From Syntrophaceae bacterium UBA2280 (GTDB lineage Bacteria; Desulfobacterota; Syntrophia; Syntrophales; Smithellaceae): a stretch of 64,000 nucleotides of DNA. Numbering within the stretch: the stretch's first letter is position 1; each line of letters begins with the position of its first letter. Location of the stretch: positions 178,360 to 242,359 of the forward strand of contig DDWS01000066.1 of assembly GCA_002347685.1 (NCBI GenBank), in the 5' to 3' direction. Shown piece by piece: positions 8,606-16,712 of this stretch. The notes under the pieces are model-generated. The model searched no databases, was not told the origin of the DNA, and was given only the letters and a program-made list of their open reading frames with translations. Position numbers and translations under genes: made by a program.

Positions 8606-9406
8606 ATGAGCAAAAGACTGGAAAACAAAGTGGCAGTGATTACCGGCGGAACCAGCGGCATTGGAGAGGCAACCGCAGAGGTTTTCGCCTCCGAGGGAGC
8701 GAAAGTGATCATCGCAGGCCGTTCCGAGGAGAAAGGCAAAGCGATTGCAAAACGGCTGGGTGCCAATGTCGTCTATCATCGTACCGATGTGATGCTGGAG
8801 ACGGACATCAAAGCGGTGATCGATCTGGCCGTGTCACGCTTCGGCAGGCTCGACTGCCTGTTTAACAACGCGGGCGGACCGGATCGCGGCACGCTGGAAA
8901 CCGTGACGCCGGAAGATTTCAACTACAGCATGAACCTTCTTTTGGGTGCTGTCGTCTTCGGAATGAAGCACGCCGCGCCCGTCATGAAGGCACAGGGCGC
9001 AGGCTGCATCATCAATAACTCCAGCGTCGCCGCAATCCGCATGAACCAGGGGGGCTACCTCTACACCGCGGCCAAGGCGGCAGTCACGCACATCACGCGA
9101 GTGGCAGGCACGCAGCTTGGACCTTCCGGCATTAGAGTCAACAGCATTTCTCCCGGCGCGATCGCCACACCGATCTTCTGGGGCGGATCGCAGGTTGCCA
9201 ATACGCTGTCCGACGAAAAAAACGCACAAAAAATGGAAAAACTCAAAAACAGCCTGGCCAAGGCCACGCCGCTTCCCAGAGCCGGACTGGATAAAGATAT
9301 CGCCTGCGCCGCGCTTTTTTTAGCATCCGACGAAGGCAGCTTTGTCAATTGTCATGACCTGGTCGTGGACGGCGGAAGAACGTCGCTATTCCGGGAAGGG
9401 GCGTAA
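8606..9406 (+). CDS. SDR family oxidoreductase (short-chain dehydrogenase)
   Basis: Classical short-chain dehydrogenase of about 266 residues, using NAD(P) to oxidise or reduce an unknown alcohol or ketone. The cofactor motif TGGTSGIGEA is near residue 12, and NNAGG near residue 88. The catalytic Ser is in NNSSVAA, and YTAAKAA gives the YxxxK pair. The C-terminal DGGRTS is typical. The ATG at 8606 is chosen because AAGGAG ends 11 bases upstream; the in-frame GTG at 8594 overlaps that site. Confidence 0.9.
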   Translation: MSKRLENKVAVITGGTSGIGEATAEVFASEGAKVIIAGRSEEKGKAIAKRLGANVVYHRTDVMLETDIKAVIDLAVSRFGRLDCLFNNAGGPDRGTLETVTPEDFNYSMNLLLGAVVFGMKHAAPVMKAQGAGCIINNSSVAAIRMNQGGYLYTAAKAAVTHITRVAGTQLGPSGIRVNSISPGAIATPIFWGGSQVANTLSDEKNAQKMEKLKNSLAKATPLPRAGLDKDIACAALFLASDEGSFVNCHDLVVDGGRTSLFREGA

Positions 9407-9497
9407 ACAGCTTCCCGTACGCCCACGGTGACTGTCCCGGCAGGAGGGTTCTGGAAATGTTCAGTACCTATCGAAATACTCGATCCATCAAGAGATC

Positions 9498-9550
9498 AAA
9501 CCGGCACGCGGAGTTCGGCAACAGCCCAGCTTCGTGTGTCGGTTTTCTTT
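9498..9550 (+). terminator. Possible terminator after the SDR gene
   Basis: An imperfect stem pairs AAACCG...CACG with CGTG...CGGTTT around a loop of about 25 bases and is followed by TTTTCTTT. It lies about 90 bp after the SDR stop. The long, interrupted stem makes this only moderately convincing. Confidence 0.35.
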
Positions 9551-9830
9551 ACAAAAGCGTTTATGGGATAATACGCAATGATCTCAAGGATATGCATTCA
9601 TACTTGCGATTCTTTTCGGAGAATTTTACAACATGAATTTATATACATAGTAAAATTCATAAGATAACCAATTGATGCCTAAAAAAGATGTTGTATGGCC
9701 ATGTTTTTTACTGTCGGGTTACTTTACAAATTTGAAGATCAACAGCAGGCGATGTTGGCGACAAACATAATATTACTTTCTATCTTCAATATTATCATTA
9801 TGTTATAATTTTTTATATAATAATGGCACC
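9551..9830. other. AT-rich intergenic stretch without a recognised gene
   Basis: Between the SDR terminator and the PEP-CTERM promoter the DNA becomes clearly AT-rich, with many TAT and ATA runs. No open frame with coding character or start signal was found on either strand. It probably serves as the upstream activator region for the sigma-54-type promoter at 9833. Confidence 0.4.
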
Positions 9831-9832
9831 TC

Positions 9833-9848
9833 TGGTATACATGTTGCT
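9833..9848 (+). promoter_or_regulatory. Sigma-54-type (-24/-12) promoter for the PEP-CTERM gene
   Basis: TGGTATACATGTTGCT has the invariant GG and GC dinucleotides exactly 10 bases apart and a perfect TTGCT -12 element; the -24 half is TGGTAT against consensus TGGCAC. It lies about 60 bp before the start codon. PEP-CTERM genes in several proteobacteria are known to be driven by sigma-54 and the PrsK/PrsR system, which supports the call. Confidence 0.6.
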
Positions 9849-9906
9849 GAGATAATAGTAAAATATGAAAATAAACAGGCATTGTGTTGCCATATAAGGA
9901 GAGAAA

Positions 9907-10449
9907 ATGAAAAAATACTTAGCGATTATGATGGTTCTTTGTGGATTGCTGATAAGCGCAAATGCTTGGGCGCTTTCCATTACGCCGGCTACAACACCTC
10001 AGTGGACGGGCACGATTACCGCCAACATGAATGCCTCTCAAATTGCTAATTATGTAGAATACAATGGCATATTGAGCGAGTTGTATAAGCAGAATGTTGG
10101 GGAAGGATTTGACAGTGGTAGCTTTGCTGCATCGTATGAAACATTATTTGACAACGAGCCGAATGATCCTATGGATGCGACAATCACATACGTTGGAGGC
10201 GCATACATCACTGGATCACCTCTCTATCTCTACGTTAAGGATGGCGCAAGCAACCCAGCATTTTACATTTTTGATATCAGTAACTGGAATGGTATTGAAA
10301 CTATCTATCTGAATAATTTCTGGCCCAATCGGGGCGCTATTTCTCATGTAACCATTCTGGGCAAAGTATCTGCCGTTCCCGAGCCGGCCACGCTGATTCT
10401 TCTTGGATTGGGGCTTTTGGGAATTGCGGGTTTCCGCAGAAAAAAATAG
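9907..10449 (+). CDS. PEP-CTERM sorting domain protein
   Basis: 180-residue secreted protein. It has an N-terminal Sec signal peptide (KKYLAIMMVLCGLLIS...AWA, residues 1-22) and a C-terminal tripartite sorting signal: VPEPAT, a hydrophobic helix LILLGLGLLGIAGF, and the basic tail RRKK. Such proteins are processed by exosortase (EpsH/XrtA-type) during export with extracellular polysaccharide. The mature middle region (about 120 residues) has no recognised domain and is rich in Asn, Tyr and Gly. AAGGAGAG precedes the ATG. No exosortase or polysaccharide genes are in this window, so the gene is an orphan target. Confidence 0.9.
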   Translation: MKKYLAIMMVLCGLLISANAWALSITPATTPQWTGTITANMNASQIANYVEYNGILSELYKQNVGEGFDSGSFAASYETLFDNEPNDPMDATITYVGGAYITGSPLYLYVKDGASNPAFYIFDISNWNGIETIYLNNFWPNRGAISHVTILGKVSAVPEPATLILLGLGLLGIAGFRRKK

Positions 10450-10470
10450 TTTGATCATCTTTCCAATTCA

Positions 10471-10508
10471 AAAGGCGGGTCTGAAAAAAATCAGACCCGC
10501 CTTTTTTA
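10471..10508 (+). terminator. Intrinsic terminator after the PEP-CTERM gene
   Basis: Perfect 11-bp stem GGCGGGTCTGA / TCAGACCCGCC with an A-rich loop, followed by TTTTTT. It lies about 25 bp after the stop codon. Confidence 0.9.
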
Positions 10509-10593
10509 CTTTGTGCGCCTGATGGATTATCACTGTCGGGCGTTATGGGATTCTTTACGGTGCAAGGCTTTAACACGTTTTCCCGATTGATCG

Positions 10594-10638
10594 CAAAAAA
10601 AGAGCCGCGCTCTTTCTATGGAGCGCGGCTCTTTTTTT
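10594..10638 (-). terminator. Intrinsic terminator (bidirectional) after the HU gene
   Basis: GAGCCGCGCTC pairs with GAGCGCGGCTC around an 8-base loop, flanked by A and T runs on both sides, so it can stop transcription in either direction. It is 20 bp beyond the HU stop codon. Confidence 0.9.
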
Positions 10639-10657
10639 CATGTCAGGAATTGAATAA

Positions 10658-10927
10658 TTACTTCACTGCGTCTTTCAGGCCTTTGCCGGCTTTGAATACC
10701 GGAACCTTCTTGGCGGCGATTTTAATGGCTTCGCCTGTCTGGGGGTTTCTGCCTTTGCGGGCTTTTCTCTTGCTTACGGAAAAGGTTCCGAAGCCGACCA
10801 GTGTAACGCTGTCGCCCTTCTTGAGCGCTTTCTGGATTGCCGCCAATGTCGCATTGACCGCGGCATCCGCCTCTTTCTTCGTCGAAACTACTTTTGCCAC
10901 TTCTTCGATCAAATCTGCCTTGTTCAT
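10658..10927 (-). CDS. hup: HU family DNA-binding protein
   Basis: 89-residue histone-like nucleoid protein that binds and bends DNA as a dimer. Typical features are the N-terminal MNKADLIEEVAK helix and the GFGTFSVSKRKARKGRNP strand-turn region that forms the DNA-clasping arm (near residues 46-63). The C-terminal sequence FKAGKGLKDAVK is also typical. Start is supported by AAGGGGTGAGCA. It is a single-gene unit with its own terminator. Confidence 0.96.
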   Translation of the reverse strand: MNKADLIEEVAKVVSTKKEADAAVNATLAAIQKALKKGDSVTLVGFGTFSVSKRKARKGRNPQTGEAIKIAAKKVPVFKAGKGLKDAVK

Positions 10928-11008
10928 TGCTCACCCCTTAATAAAAATTTTTTTGACAACAGATGCCGCAAAATAACCCTTCTTGAAAAAAAAATCCACC
11001 TTTTTTAT

Positions 11009-12007
11009 TCAAGATTTCATTTTTCTCAATCCCTTGCTCAGCGCCTGTTTCTTGAACTTTTTCGCGCCGAAAATGAGGTCCTGCTTTTGAATGAATACCT
11101 CCGTGTCCGGCGGTACGGAGTGCGTCAGCCACACGTTGCCGCCGATAACGGATCGCGCCCCGACAACCGTGTCGCCACCGAGAATGGTCGCGCTGGCATA
11201 GATGATCACGTCATCTTCAATCGTCGGATGTCGCTTCTGATTTCTCAGACGCTTGCATTCCGCACGGCTCAATGACAAGGCCCCCAGTGTCACCCCCTGA
11301 TAGACTCGCACCCTGTCGCCTATGGTGCAGGTCTCTCCGATTACCACACCGGTGCCGTGATCGATGAAGAAACTCTCGCCGATATGGGCGCCCGGGTGGA
11401 TATCAATGCCGGTGCGGCTGTGCGCATACTCCGTCATAATCCGGGGCATGAGCGGAATATTGAGATGATGAAGCTTGTGCGCGATCCGATAAACCATCAT
11501 GGCCCAGATGCCCGGATAGCTGAAAATGATTTCATCATAACTTCCAGCCGCGGGATCCCCGTCGAGCGCGGCCCGGATATCTTTTGCCAGCATGGCGCGC
11601 AATGCCGGCAGTTCGTGAAGAAACTCAATGGCTAATTGATGTCCCAGCGGTTCACAATGTACACAGGTCTGATTCTTGCGGATACAGTCATGACGAATGG
11701 CCAGAACAATCTGTCCGGAGAGAATTTCGTAGAGCGAAGTAACCTGCTGACCCAGATAGTATTCAAGATTGGTAGAATCCAGACGAGTAGGGATAAAATA
11801 GCCCGGATAGAGAATCAGCGCCGAACGGCGCAGGATATCAATGATCGCTTCCCGGTAAGGAATCGGCTCGGTACTGACATGGTCGAAACACCCTCCCGAG
11901 CCGCACGAACTCACCAACGCATCAACAATAGCCGGGATTTCATCACGGTATTGCCCGACCGACTTGATTGTATTTTTACATTTATCACCATTTGTTGAGC
12001 GTTTCAT
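11009..12007 (-). CDS. cysE: Serine O-acetyltransferase
   Basis: Left-handed beta-helix (hexapeptide repeat) acetyltransferase making O-acetylserine for cysteine synthesis. The 332-residue form has a long N-terminal helical domain and a repeat domain with IDIHPGAHIGESFFIDHGTG and VVIGETCTIGDRV (near residues 200-230). The conserved catalytic His lies in the DHGTG segment. It is the third gene of the nifU-nifS-cysE set, linking cysteine production to the desulfurase that consumes it. The start lacks a strong ribosome-binding site, so the exact N-terminus is uncertain. Confidence 0.93.
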   Translation of the reverse strand: MKRSTNGDKCKNTIKSVGQYRDEIPAIVDALVSSCGSGGCFDHVSTEPIPYREAIIDILRRSALILYPGYFIPTRLDSTNLEYYLGQQVTSLYEILSGQIVLAIRHDCIRKNQTCVHCEPLGHQLAIEFLHELPALRAMLAKDIRAALDGDPAAGSYDEIIFSYPGIWAMMVYRIAHKLHHLNIPLMPRIMTEYAHSRTGIDIHPGAHIGESFFIDHGTGVVIGETCTIGDRVRVYQGVTLGALSLSRAECKRLRNQKRHPTIEDDVIIYASATILGGDTVVGARSVIGGNVWLTHSVPPDTEVFIQKQDLIFGAKKFKKQALSKGLRKMKS

Positions 12008-12081
12008 CTGTTCACATGATCCCCGTCATTTCATCCGCAACGAAAGGCTTTTCGCTAACACCACTATCCACCATTCACCAT

Positions 12082-13263
12082 TCACTGTACATTACAAGCC
12101 TGGCCCGCCTGATTCCAGAAAGGCGACATGCCGCGCAGGCGTTCAATAATGGCGGGCATATTCTCTATGACAAAATCAATTTCCGCCTCGGTATTGTAAA
12201 CGCTCAGACTGAAACGAACGGAACCATGCGCCATGGTAAATGGAACACCCATTGCGCGCAGCACATGCGACGGCTGCAGCGATCCGGACGTGCAGGCCGA
12301 TCCGGAAGAGGCACAGATACCCAGCTCGTTCATCAACAGAAGGATCGCCTCGCCTTCAACATATTCGAAGCTGATGTTGGTGGTATTGGGCAGACGATTC
12401 GTCACATCACCATTGACACGGCTTTGCGCAATCCTGCCCAGAAGCGCCTTTTCCAGCTTGTCACGCAGGCGCCTCACAAAAGTGTTTTCTTTATCCAGAT
12501 TTCCCGCGGCCAGCTCGCAGGCTTTGCCCAGACCGATGATGCCTGCCGAGTTTTCCGTGCCGCCGCGACGCTCCTTTTCCTGATGGCCGCCGATCATAAA
12601 CGGCGCAAATTTCGTCCCGCGTCGAATATAAAGCATGCCGACGCCTTTGGGGGCGTGCAATTTGTGACCTGAGACGGAAAGCATATCGATCACATTGTTT
12701 TGCATGTTGATCGGAATCTTCCCTGCGGCCTGAACAGCGTCCGTATGAAAAAGGATTCCTTTCTCACGCGCCAGATGCGCGGCTTCTTCCACAGGAAACA
12801 GCACGCCGGTTTCATTGTTCCCCCACATCAGACTGACAATGGCCGTATCCGGCGTCAGATTTTTCTCCAGATTCTCCAGATCCAGAATGCCGTTTTTATC
12901 AACCGGCAATTCGGTGATCCGATAACCCTGTGAGGCCAGATGCGCACATAACGCACGAATGGCGGGATGCTCCACCCGGCTGATCAGGATGTGTTTTTTA
13001 TCCGGTTGCGTGACCAGCGCCGACCGGATGGCCGCGTTGTCGCTCTCCGTACCGCAACTGGTGAAAACGATTTCTTCCGGCTGTGCCCCGATAAGCGCTG
13101 CCGCCTGCTCGCGGGCAGCGCGAATCTTCTGTCCGACCTGACCGCCAAAATTGTGCATACTGGAAGGATTGCCGTACAGTTCGCCAAAATAGGGCATCAT
13201 CGCGTCGAGGACCTCCGGCGCGACCTTCGTCGTGGCGTTGTTGTCCAGATAAATCGTATTCAT
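12082..13263 (-). CDS. nifS: Cysteine desulfurase (NifS type)
   Basis: PLP enzyme of 393 residues that takes sulfur from cysteine as a persulfide for Fe-S cluster assembly. It begins IYLDNNATTKVAPEV. The PLP-binding Lys is in SVSGHKLHAPKG near residue 203, and the catalytic Cys loop is ASSGSACTSGS near residue 325. It overlaps nifU by the ATGA type. Its clustering with nifU and cysE shows a general NIF-type cluster factory, which the many Fe-S proteins encoded nearby would need. Nitrogenase genes are not present here. Confidence 0.96.
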   Translation of the reverse strand: MNTIYLDNNATTKVAPEVLDAMMPYFGELYGNPSSMHNFGGQVGQKIRAAREQAAALIGAQPEEIVFTSCGTESDNAAIRSALVTQPDKKHILISRVEHPAIRALCAHLASQGYRITELPVDKNGILDLENLEKNLTPDTAIVSLMWGNNETGVLFPVEEAAHLAREKGILFHTDAVQAAGKIPINMQNNVIDMLSVSGHKLHAPKGVGMLYIRRGTKFAPFMIGGHQEKERRGGTENSAGIIGLGKACELAAGNLDKENTFVRRLRDKLEKALLGRIAQSRVNGDVTNRLPNTTNISFEYVEGEAILLLMNELGICASSGSACTSGSLQPSHVLRAMGVPFTMAHGSVRFSLSVYNTEAEIDFVIENMPAIIERLRGMSPFWNQAGQACNVQ

Positions 13264-14084
13264 TTGGATACCTCCTCCACGGTGATGTCCGGAGAAACCA
13301 TCTCTTTTAAACGATGCTCGACAAAATGCTTAAGCGTGATGTCGGCTGCCTTGCAGGTCGCGCAGGCGCCCCTGGTCGCCACGAGAACGCGATCCCCGAT
13401 AATATCGATAATGTCGATATCCCCACCGTCCTGTCTGAGTGACGGACGGATTTCACGGTCGATGGTTTCTTCGATCAGCTTGATTTTCTGAAGGTTCGTC
13501 AGTTTCGGTTTTTCGTCGGGCTTTGCCTCGGCTCTGACACTTTCGATAATCTGAGCGATCGCATCCTGACAGGCGCCGCAGCCTCCACCCGCTTTCGTGT
13601 AGTTGGTGACGTCCTCCACTGTCAGCAGGTTGTTTTCGCGGATTGCCCGCTGAATTTCCTTGTCGGTCACACCGAAACATTCACAGATGATTTTCGCGCC
13701 GGCTTCCATCGCCGGAGCGCCTTTGTAATTCTCGATGGCTTTTTCCAGAGCCTGTTTGCCCATAACGGAACAATGCATCTTTTCATCGGGCAAACCGCCA
13801 AGATATTGCGCGATGTCCTGATTGGTGATTTTGATCGCCTCATCAACGGTCATCCCTTTGATCATCTCTGTGAGCGCGGAGGAGGATGCAATCGCACTGG
13901 CGCAGCCGAAAGTCTTAAACTTCGCATCTTTGATTCGCTTGTTCTCGTCCAGTTTAAACGTCAGCTTTAAGGCATCTCCGCAGGCCAGCGACCCGACTTG
14001 CGCCTCTCCGTCCGGATTTTCAATCTCGCCGACATTTTGCGGATTGAGGAAATGTTCCTTCACCTTGTCCGTATATTCCCACAT
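13260..14084 (-). CDS. nifU: Fe-S cluster assembly scaffold NifU
   Basis: 274-residue full-length NifU. The N-terminal IscU-like scaffold has Cys in LACGDALKL, FGCASAIASS and CSVMGKQAL. The central [2Fe-2S] BFD-like domain has CECFGVTD and GGGCGACQD near residues 140-180. The C-terminal Nfu domain has the cluster-binding ACATCKAAD near residue 245. The ATG at 14084 is chosen because AAGGAG lies just upstream and the family begins MWEYTDKV; the in-frame GTG at 14090 overlaps that site. It heads the nifU-nifS-cysE unit. Confidence 0.95.
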   Translation of the reverse strand: MWEYTDKVKEHFLNPQNVGEIENPDGEAQVGSLACGDALKLTFKLDENKRIKDAKFKTFGCASAIASSSALTEMIKGMTVDEAIKITNQDIAQYLGGLPDEKMHCSVMGKQALEKAIENYKGAPAMEAGAKIICECFGVTDKEIQRAIRENNLLTVEDVTNYTKAGGGCGACQDAIAQIIESVRAEAKPDEKPKLTNLQKIKLIEETIDREIRPSLRQDGGDIDIIDIIGDRVLVATRGACATCKAADITLKHFVEHRLKEMVSPDITVEEVSK

Positions 14085-14109
14085 AAGCACTCCTTGGTTT
14101 AAGCCCTTC

Positions 14110-14124
14110 CGGCAATTTGCCGGC
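14110..14124. repeat. Short palindrome in the nifU leader
   Basis: CCGGCAA-T-TTGCCGG is a perfect 7-bp inverted repeat lying between the nifU promoter and its start codon. It could form a small hairpin in the leader RNA; no function is assigned. Confidence 0.4.
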
Positions 14125-14186
14125 TTTTCAACCGCCCTTGTTTAAATCTTTTAAGACGCTTTTCTTTTAAATGCAAGCTATTTGAT

Positions 14187-14214
14187 AGTATAGGACACGC
14201 CGGCTGCGTGTCAA
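14187..14214 (-). promoter_or_regulatory. Sigma-70 promoter of nifU with palindromic operator in the spacer
   Basis: On the minus strand TTGACA (14214-14209) and TATACT (14192-14187) are separated by 16 bp. The spacer and its edges form an inverted repeat GACACGC-AGCCG-GCGTGTC (14194-14212). A repressor bound there would block RNA polymerase. Rrf2/IscR-type regulators often control such genes, but which protein binds here is unknown. Confidence 0.7.
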
Positions 14215-14229
14215 GATGCTGACGAAATA

Positions 14230-14634
14230 TTAAAAGGTGAAGAGAATAAACATGGGCGATTTCGGAGCCATATGGGCCTCGCGCCACTCTTTGGCGTCGA
14301 TGTAACCGTCCGCGTTTTTGTCCAGGGTGCGAAACTGTTTGGCTGCGGTATCCATAAATTCTTTCTTAACCACTGTACCGTCATTGTCCCGATCGAGTTT
14401 TTTGATGAATTTTTCAGCGTTGATTTTATCGACGGCCAGGATCTCCTCCCGGCTCAGGATGCCATCACTGTTTATATCGCGCTTCGCGAATTTTCCGGCC
14501 ACGGCGTCGAGATATTCCTGCTTGCTGATTTTTCCGTCCGAATCCTGATCAATTTTTTTAAAGAGATCATCGGCGGCCCAGGCAAACGCCGCAACAAACA
14601 AAGAAACCATCAATATCGCAAGTATTTTTTTCAT
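14230..14634 (-). CDS. Secreted EF-hand protein
   Basis: 134-residue exported protein with a signal peptide (KKILAILMVSLFVAAFAWA) and four EF-hand calcium loops: DQDSDGKISKQE, DINSDGILSREE, DRDNDGTVVKKE and DKNADGYIDAKE. All four loops have the acidic positions 1, 3, 5 and 12 expected for calcium binding. It probably binds calcium in the periplasm. Start is the ATG at 14634 behind AAAGG. It follows the floxA-like gene by only 12 bp on the same strand, so it may be read through from the electron-transfer operon, although its role there is unclear. Confidence 0.88.
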   Translation of the reverse strand: MKKILAILMVSLFVAAFAWAADDLFKKIDQDSDGKISKQEYLDAVAGKFAKRDINSDGILSREEILAVDKINAEKFIKKLDRDNDGTVVKKEFMDTAAKQFRTLDKNADGYIDAKEWREAHMAPKSPMFILFTF

Positions 14635-14646
14635 ATTCACCTTTCT

Positions 14647-15507
14647 TTAAAAATCCTTCGGCAATGCTTCCAGCTCGGCCAGGGAAAATACCGGGCCATC
14701 CGTGCAGACGTATTTGTAACCGACGTTGCAGCGGCCGCATTTGCCGATGCCGCATTTCATACGCATCTCCAGCGAGGTCAGAATGTTTTCCTTCGAAAAG
14801 CCCAGCTCGAAAAATACCGGCAGCGTGAACTTGATCATGACAGGAGGGCCGCAGATGACGGCCACCGTGTTTTGCGGCGACGGTGCGACATCCTTGCAGA
14901 CGGCAGGGACGAATCCTTCCCTGCCGGTCCAGGTTTCATTTCCCTTATCCACAGTAATCACGGTTTTCATGTCGTCTCTTTTCCCCCAGGCAGTCAGTTC
15001 ATCCTTGTATAGAAGCAGGCCGGGGGTTCTCGCGCCGTAGATGACGGTGATCTCTCCGAAACGCGAACGGTTGTCCTTATGCAGCATGTAATTGATGAGC
15101 GATCGAAGCGTGGTGAAAGCAAATCCGCCGCCCACGACCACGATGTTCTTTTTTTCCAGAAATTCGATCGGCCAGGAATTCCCCAGAGGGCCGCGCAGTC
15201 CGATTTTCGCGCCTTCGTCCATATCATGCAGCGCGGCGGTCACCAGTCCCGGCACGACCGTTCCGGCTCGCTGAACGGTAAATTCAACGTAGCCTTCTTC
15301 CGTCGGCGACGAGGCGATACCGATGGGGGATTCGCCTTTTCCGTAAATGGATAATTCGGCGAATTGACCCGGCATATAGTTAAATTGTGCCTGGTCTTGC
15401 GGATTTATAAATTTCAGGCGAAATGATTTGATGTCATGGGTATCCACTTCGTCGATGATTTTGCTAATTTCAACCGGCATGGGAATGTAAGGATTATTTG
15501 AACACAT
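14647..15507 (-). CDS. FAD/NAD(P)-binding oxidoreductase, FloxA-like (copy 1)
   Basis: 286-residue ferredoxin-NADP reductase/PyrK-type flavoprotein. It has an FAD-binding beta barrel ending in GESPIGIASSP, a nucleotide-binding fold VVVGGGFAFTTLRSL and CGPPVMIKFT, and a C-terminal [2Fe-2S] cluster motif CGIGKCGRCNVG...C. In HdrABC-FloxABCD systems this subunit exchanges electrons with NAD(H) or NADP(H). It is closely similar along its whole length to the copy at 21630, so the two arose by duplication. Start at 15507 is set by GAGG six bases upstream. It is the last electron-transfer gene of its operon. Confidence 0.88.
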   Translation of the reverse strand: MCSNNPYIPMPVEISKIIDEVDTHDIKSFRLKFINPQDQAQFNYMPGQFAELSIYGKGESPIGIASSPTEEGYVEFTVQRAGTVVPGLVTAALHDMDEGAKIGLRGPLGNSWPIEFLEKKNIVVVGGGFAFTTLRSLINYMLHKDNRSRFGEITVIYGARTPGLLLYKDELTAWGKRDDMKTVITVDKGNETWTGREGFVPAVCKDVAPSPQNTVAVICGPPVMIKFTLPVFFELGFSKENILTSLEMRMKCGIGKCGRCNVGYKYVCTDGPVFSLAELEALPKDF

Positions 15508-15580
15508 GGTTTTCCTCAATTATTTTTAATTTTCAATGATCTTTTCTGTTTTCGGCATCCGTGTCGTGTCAATCAAGTGA

Positions 15581-15649
15581 TGTCATTTCAAACGCCGGGA
15601 GACATCCAGGATTTCTCAGCCGTAAAAAACGCCTGCGAAATGACATGGC
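15581..15649. repeat. Interspersed palindromic repeat, copy A
   Basis: A gene-free spacer between two operon genes holds an element that begins TGTCATTTC and ends GAAATGACATGGC, so the ends can pair. The interior carries GGGAGA and ATTTCTC segments. Copy B at 18054 shares the same ends and interior words. It looks like a REP-type mobile intergenic repeat. Confidence 0.6.
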
Positions 15650-15664
15650 AGCGTTACCATGACA

Positions 15665-16702
15665 TCAGGCTTTTATCGCCTCGTCCACGATAGAGAAGAT
15701 GTCGATATTCACCGGACAATGTTGCGTGCAGCGGCCACAGCCGACACACGAGATCACGCCGTACTTTCTCACATGATAGGAATATTTATGGTTGATCTTC
15801 TGGCGCAGTCTCTGAAATACCTGTGTCCGGGGATTGTGCCCACTGGCTTCCAGGGTGAAGTCCGTAAACATGCAGGCGTCCCAGACCCGACGGCGGGTTC
15901 CTTTGCTGAAAAGCGTCTCGTCGCAGATATCGAAACAGTAACAGGTGGGACACACAAAGGTGCACACCCCGCAGCTCAGGCAGGCCGCGGAGGCTTTCTG
16001 CCAGAAATCGCTTACGTGAAAAAGATCTTCGAATTTTTTTGCGATGCTCTTGTCGTCAACGCAGGTAAAGCGGGTTTTGACGTTTCGCCCCCCGACGATG
16101 ACATCCTCAAAATACTTTTCTTCATCAGCAGAAGCTTTATCAAGCCCGTTTAATCCGGCCAGAAGCTTTTCGCCTTTGGGGGTGATGCCCTTGAGCAGCA
16201 GATCTCCGTCCTTTTTAATCATGAAAATGTCGCTGCCTTCGGGATCGGCGGCGCCAATACCCAGCGTCTGATAAAATTCCTCCACGCGGGCCGGAACATC
16301 CGGATCAAAGGCATAGCCGAAAATGGTGGCGGCTTCCCTTCTTTTCTGCCAGTAGGGATCGACCGCACCGGTGCCGGAAAAATGGATATCCATGATTTCG
16401 AAACTCTTCACATCACAGGGACGGACGCCAAAGAGGAAAGTCGGTTTCAAATTCAGCTCAACAGGTGTAGCCTCCAGAACGGATTTTCCTGTCTGATAAT
16501 GGACAAAATCTTCCATATGGGGAAAGAATGCCGACTTGGGAGACAAAATGGTATTGTGAAAGTTCAAATCCACCTGATTGGGGTCTGATATTTCCCGGAA
16601 ATTGAAGCCGGCGGCTTCCTTTACGGGCGCAAGCAGCGTTCCGGCTTCCAGAAGCGTTGCGGCCAGTCCGGATATTTTATTGATGGCTGTTTTTTTCAAC
16701 AC
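15665..16702 (-). CDS. 4Fe-4S protein, FloxB/sulfhydrogenase beta-like (copy 1)
   Basis: 345-residue cytoplasmic iron-sulfur protein of the family that includes sulfhydrogenase beta and anaerobic sulfite reductase A subunits. A large N-terminal domain contains GVRPCDVKSFEI. The C-terminal part has two [4Fe-4S] motifs, CLSCGVCTFVCPTCYCFDIC (near 245-265) and CVGCGRCTQHCPVNIDI (near 322). It is expected to pass electrons between the FloxA-like flavoprotein and the HdrA core. Start is GTG at 16702, six bases after AAGGAG; the longer frame would overlap the previous gene. Confidence 0.85.
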   Translation of the reverse strand: MLKKTAINKISGLAATLLEAGTLLAPVKEAAGFNFREISDPNQVDLNFHNTILSPKSAFFPHMEDFVHYQTGKSVLEATPVELNLKPTFLFGVRPCDVKSFEIMDIHFSGTGAVDPYWQKRREAATIFGYAFDPDVPARVEEFYQTLGIGAADPEGSDIFMIKKDGDLLLKGITPKGEKLLAGLNGLDKASADEEKYFEDVIVGGRNVKTRFTCVDDKSIAKKFEDLFHVSDFWQKASAACLSCGVCTFVCPTCYCFDICDETLFSKGTRRRVWDACMFTDFTLEASGHNPRTQVFQRLRQKINHKYSYHVRKYGVISCVGCGRCTQHCPVNIDIFSIVDEAIKA

Positions 16703-16712
16703 GAAGAACTCC

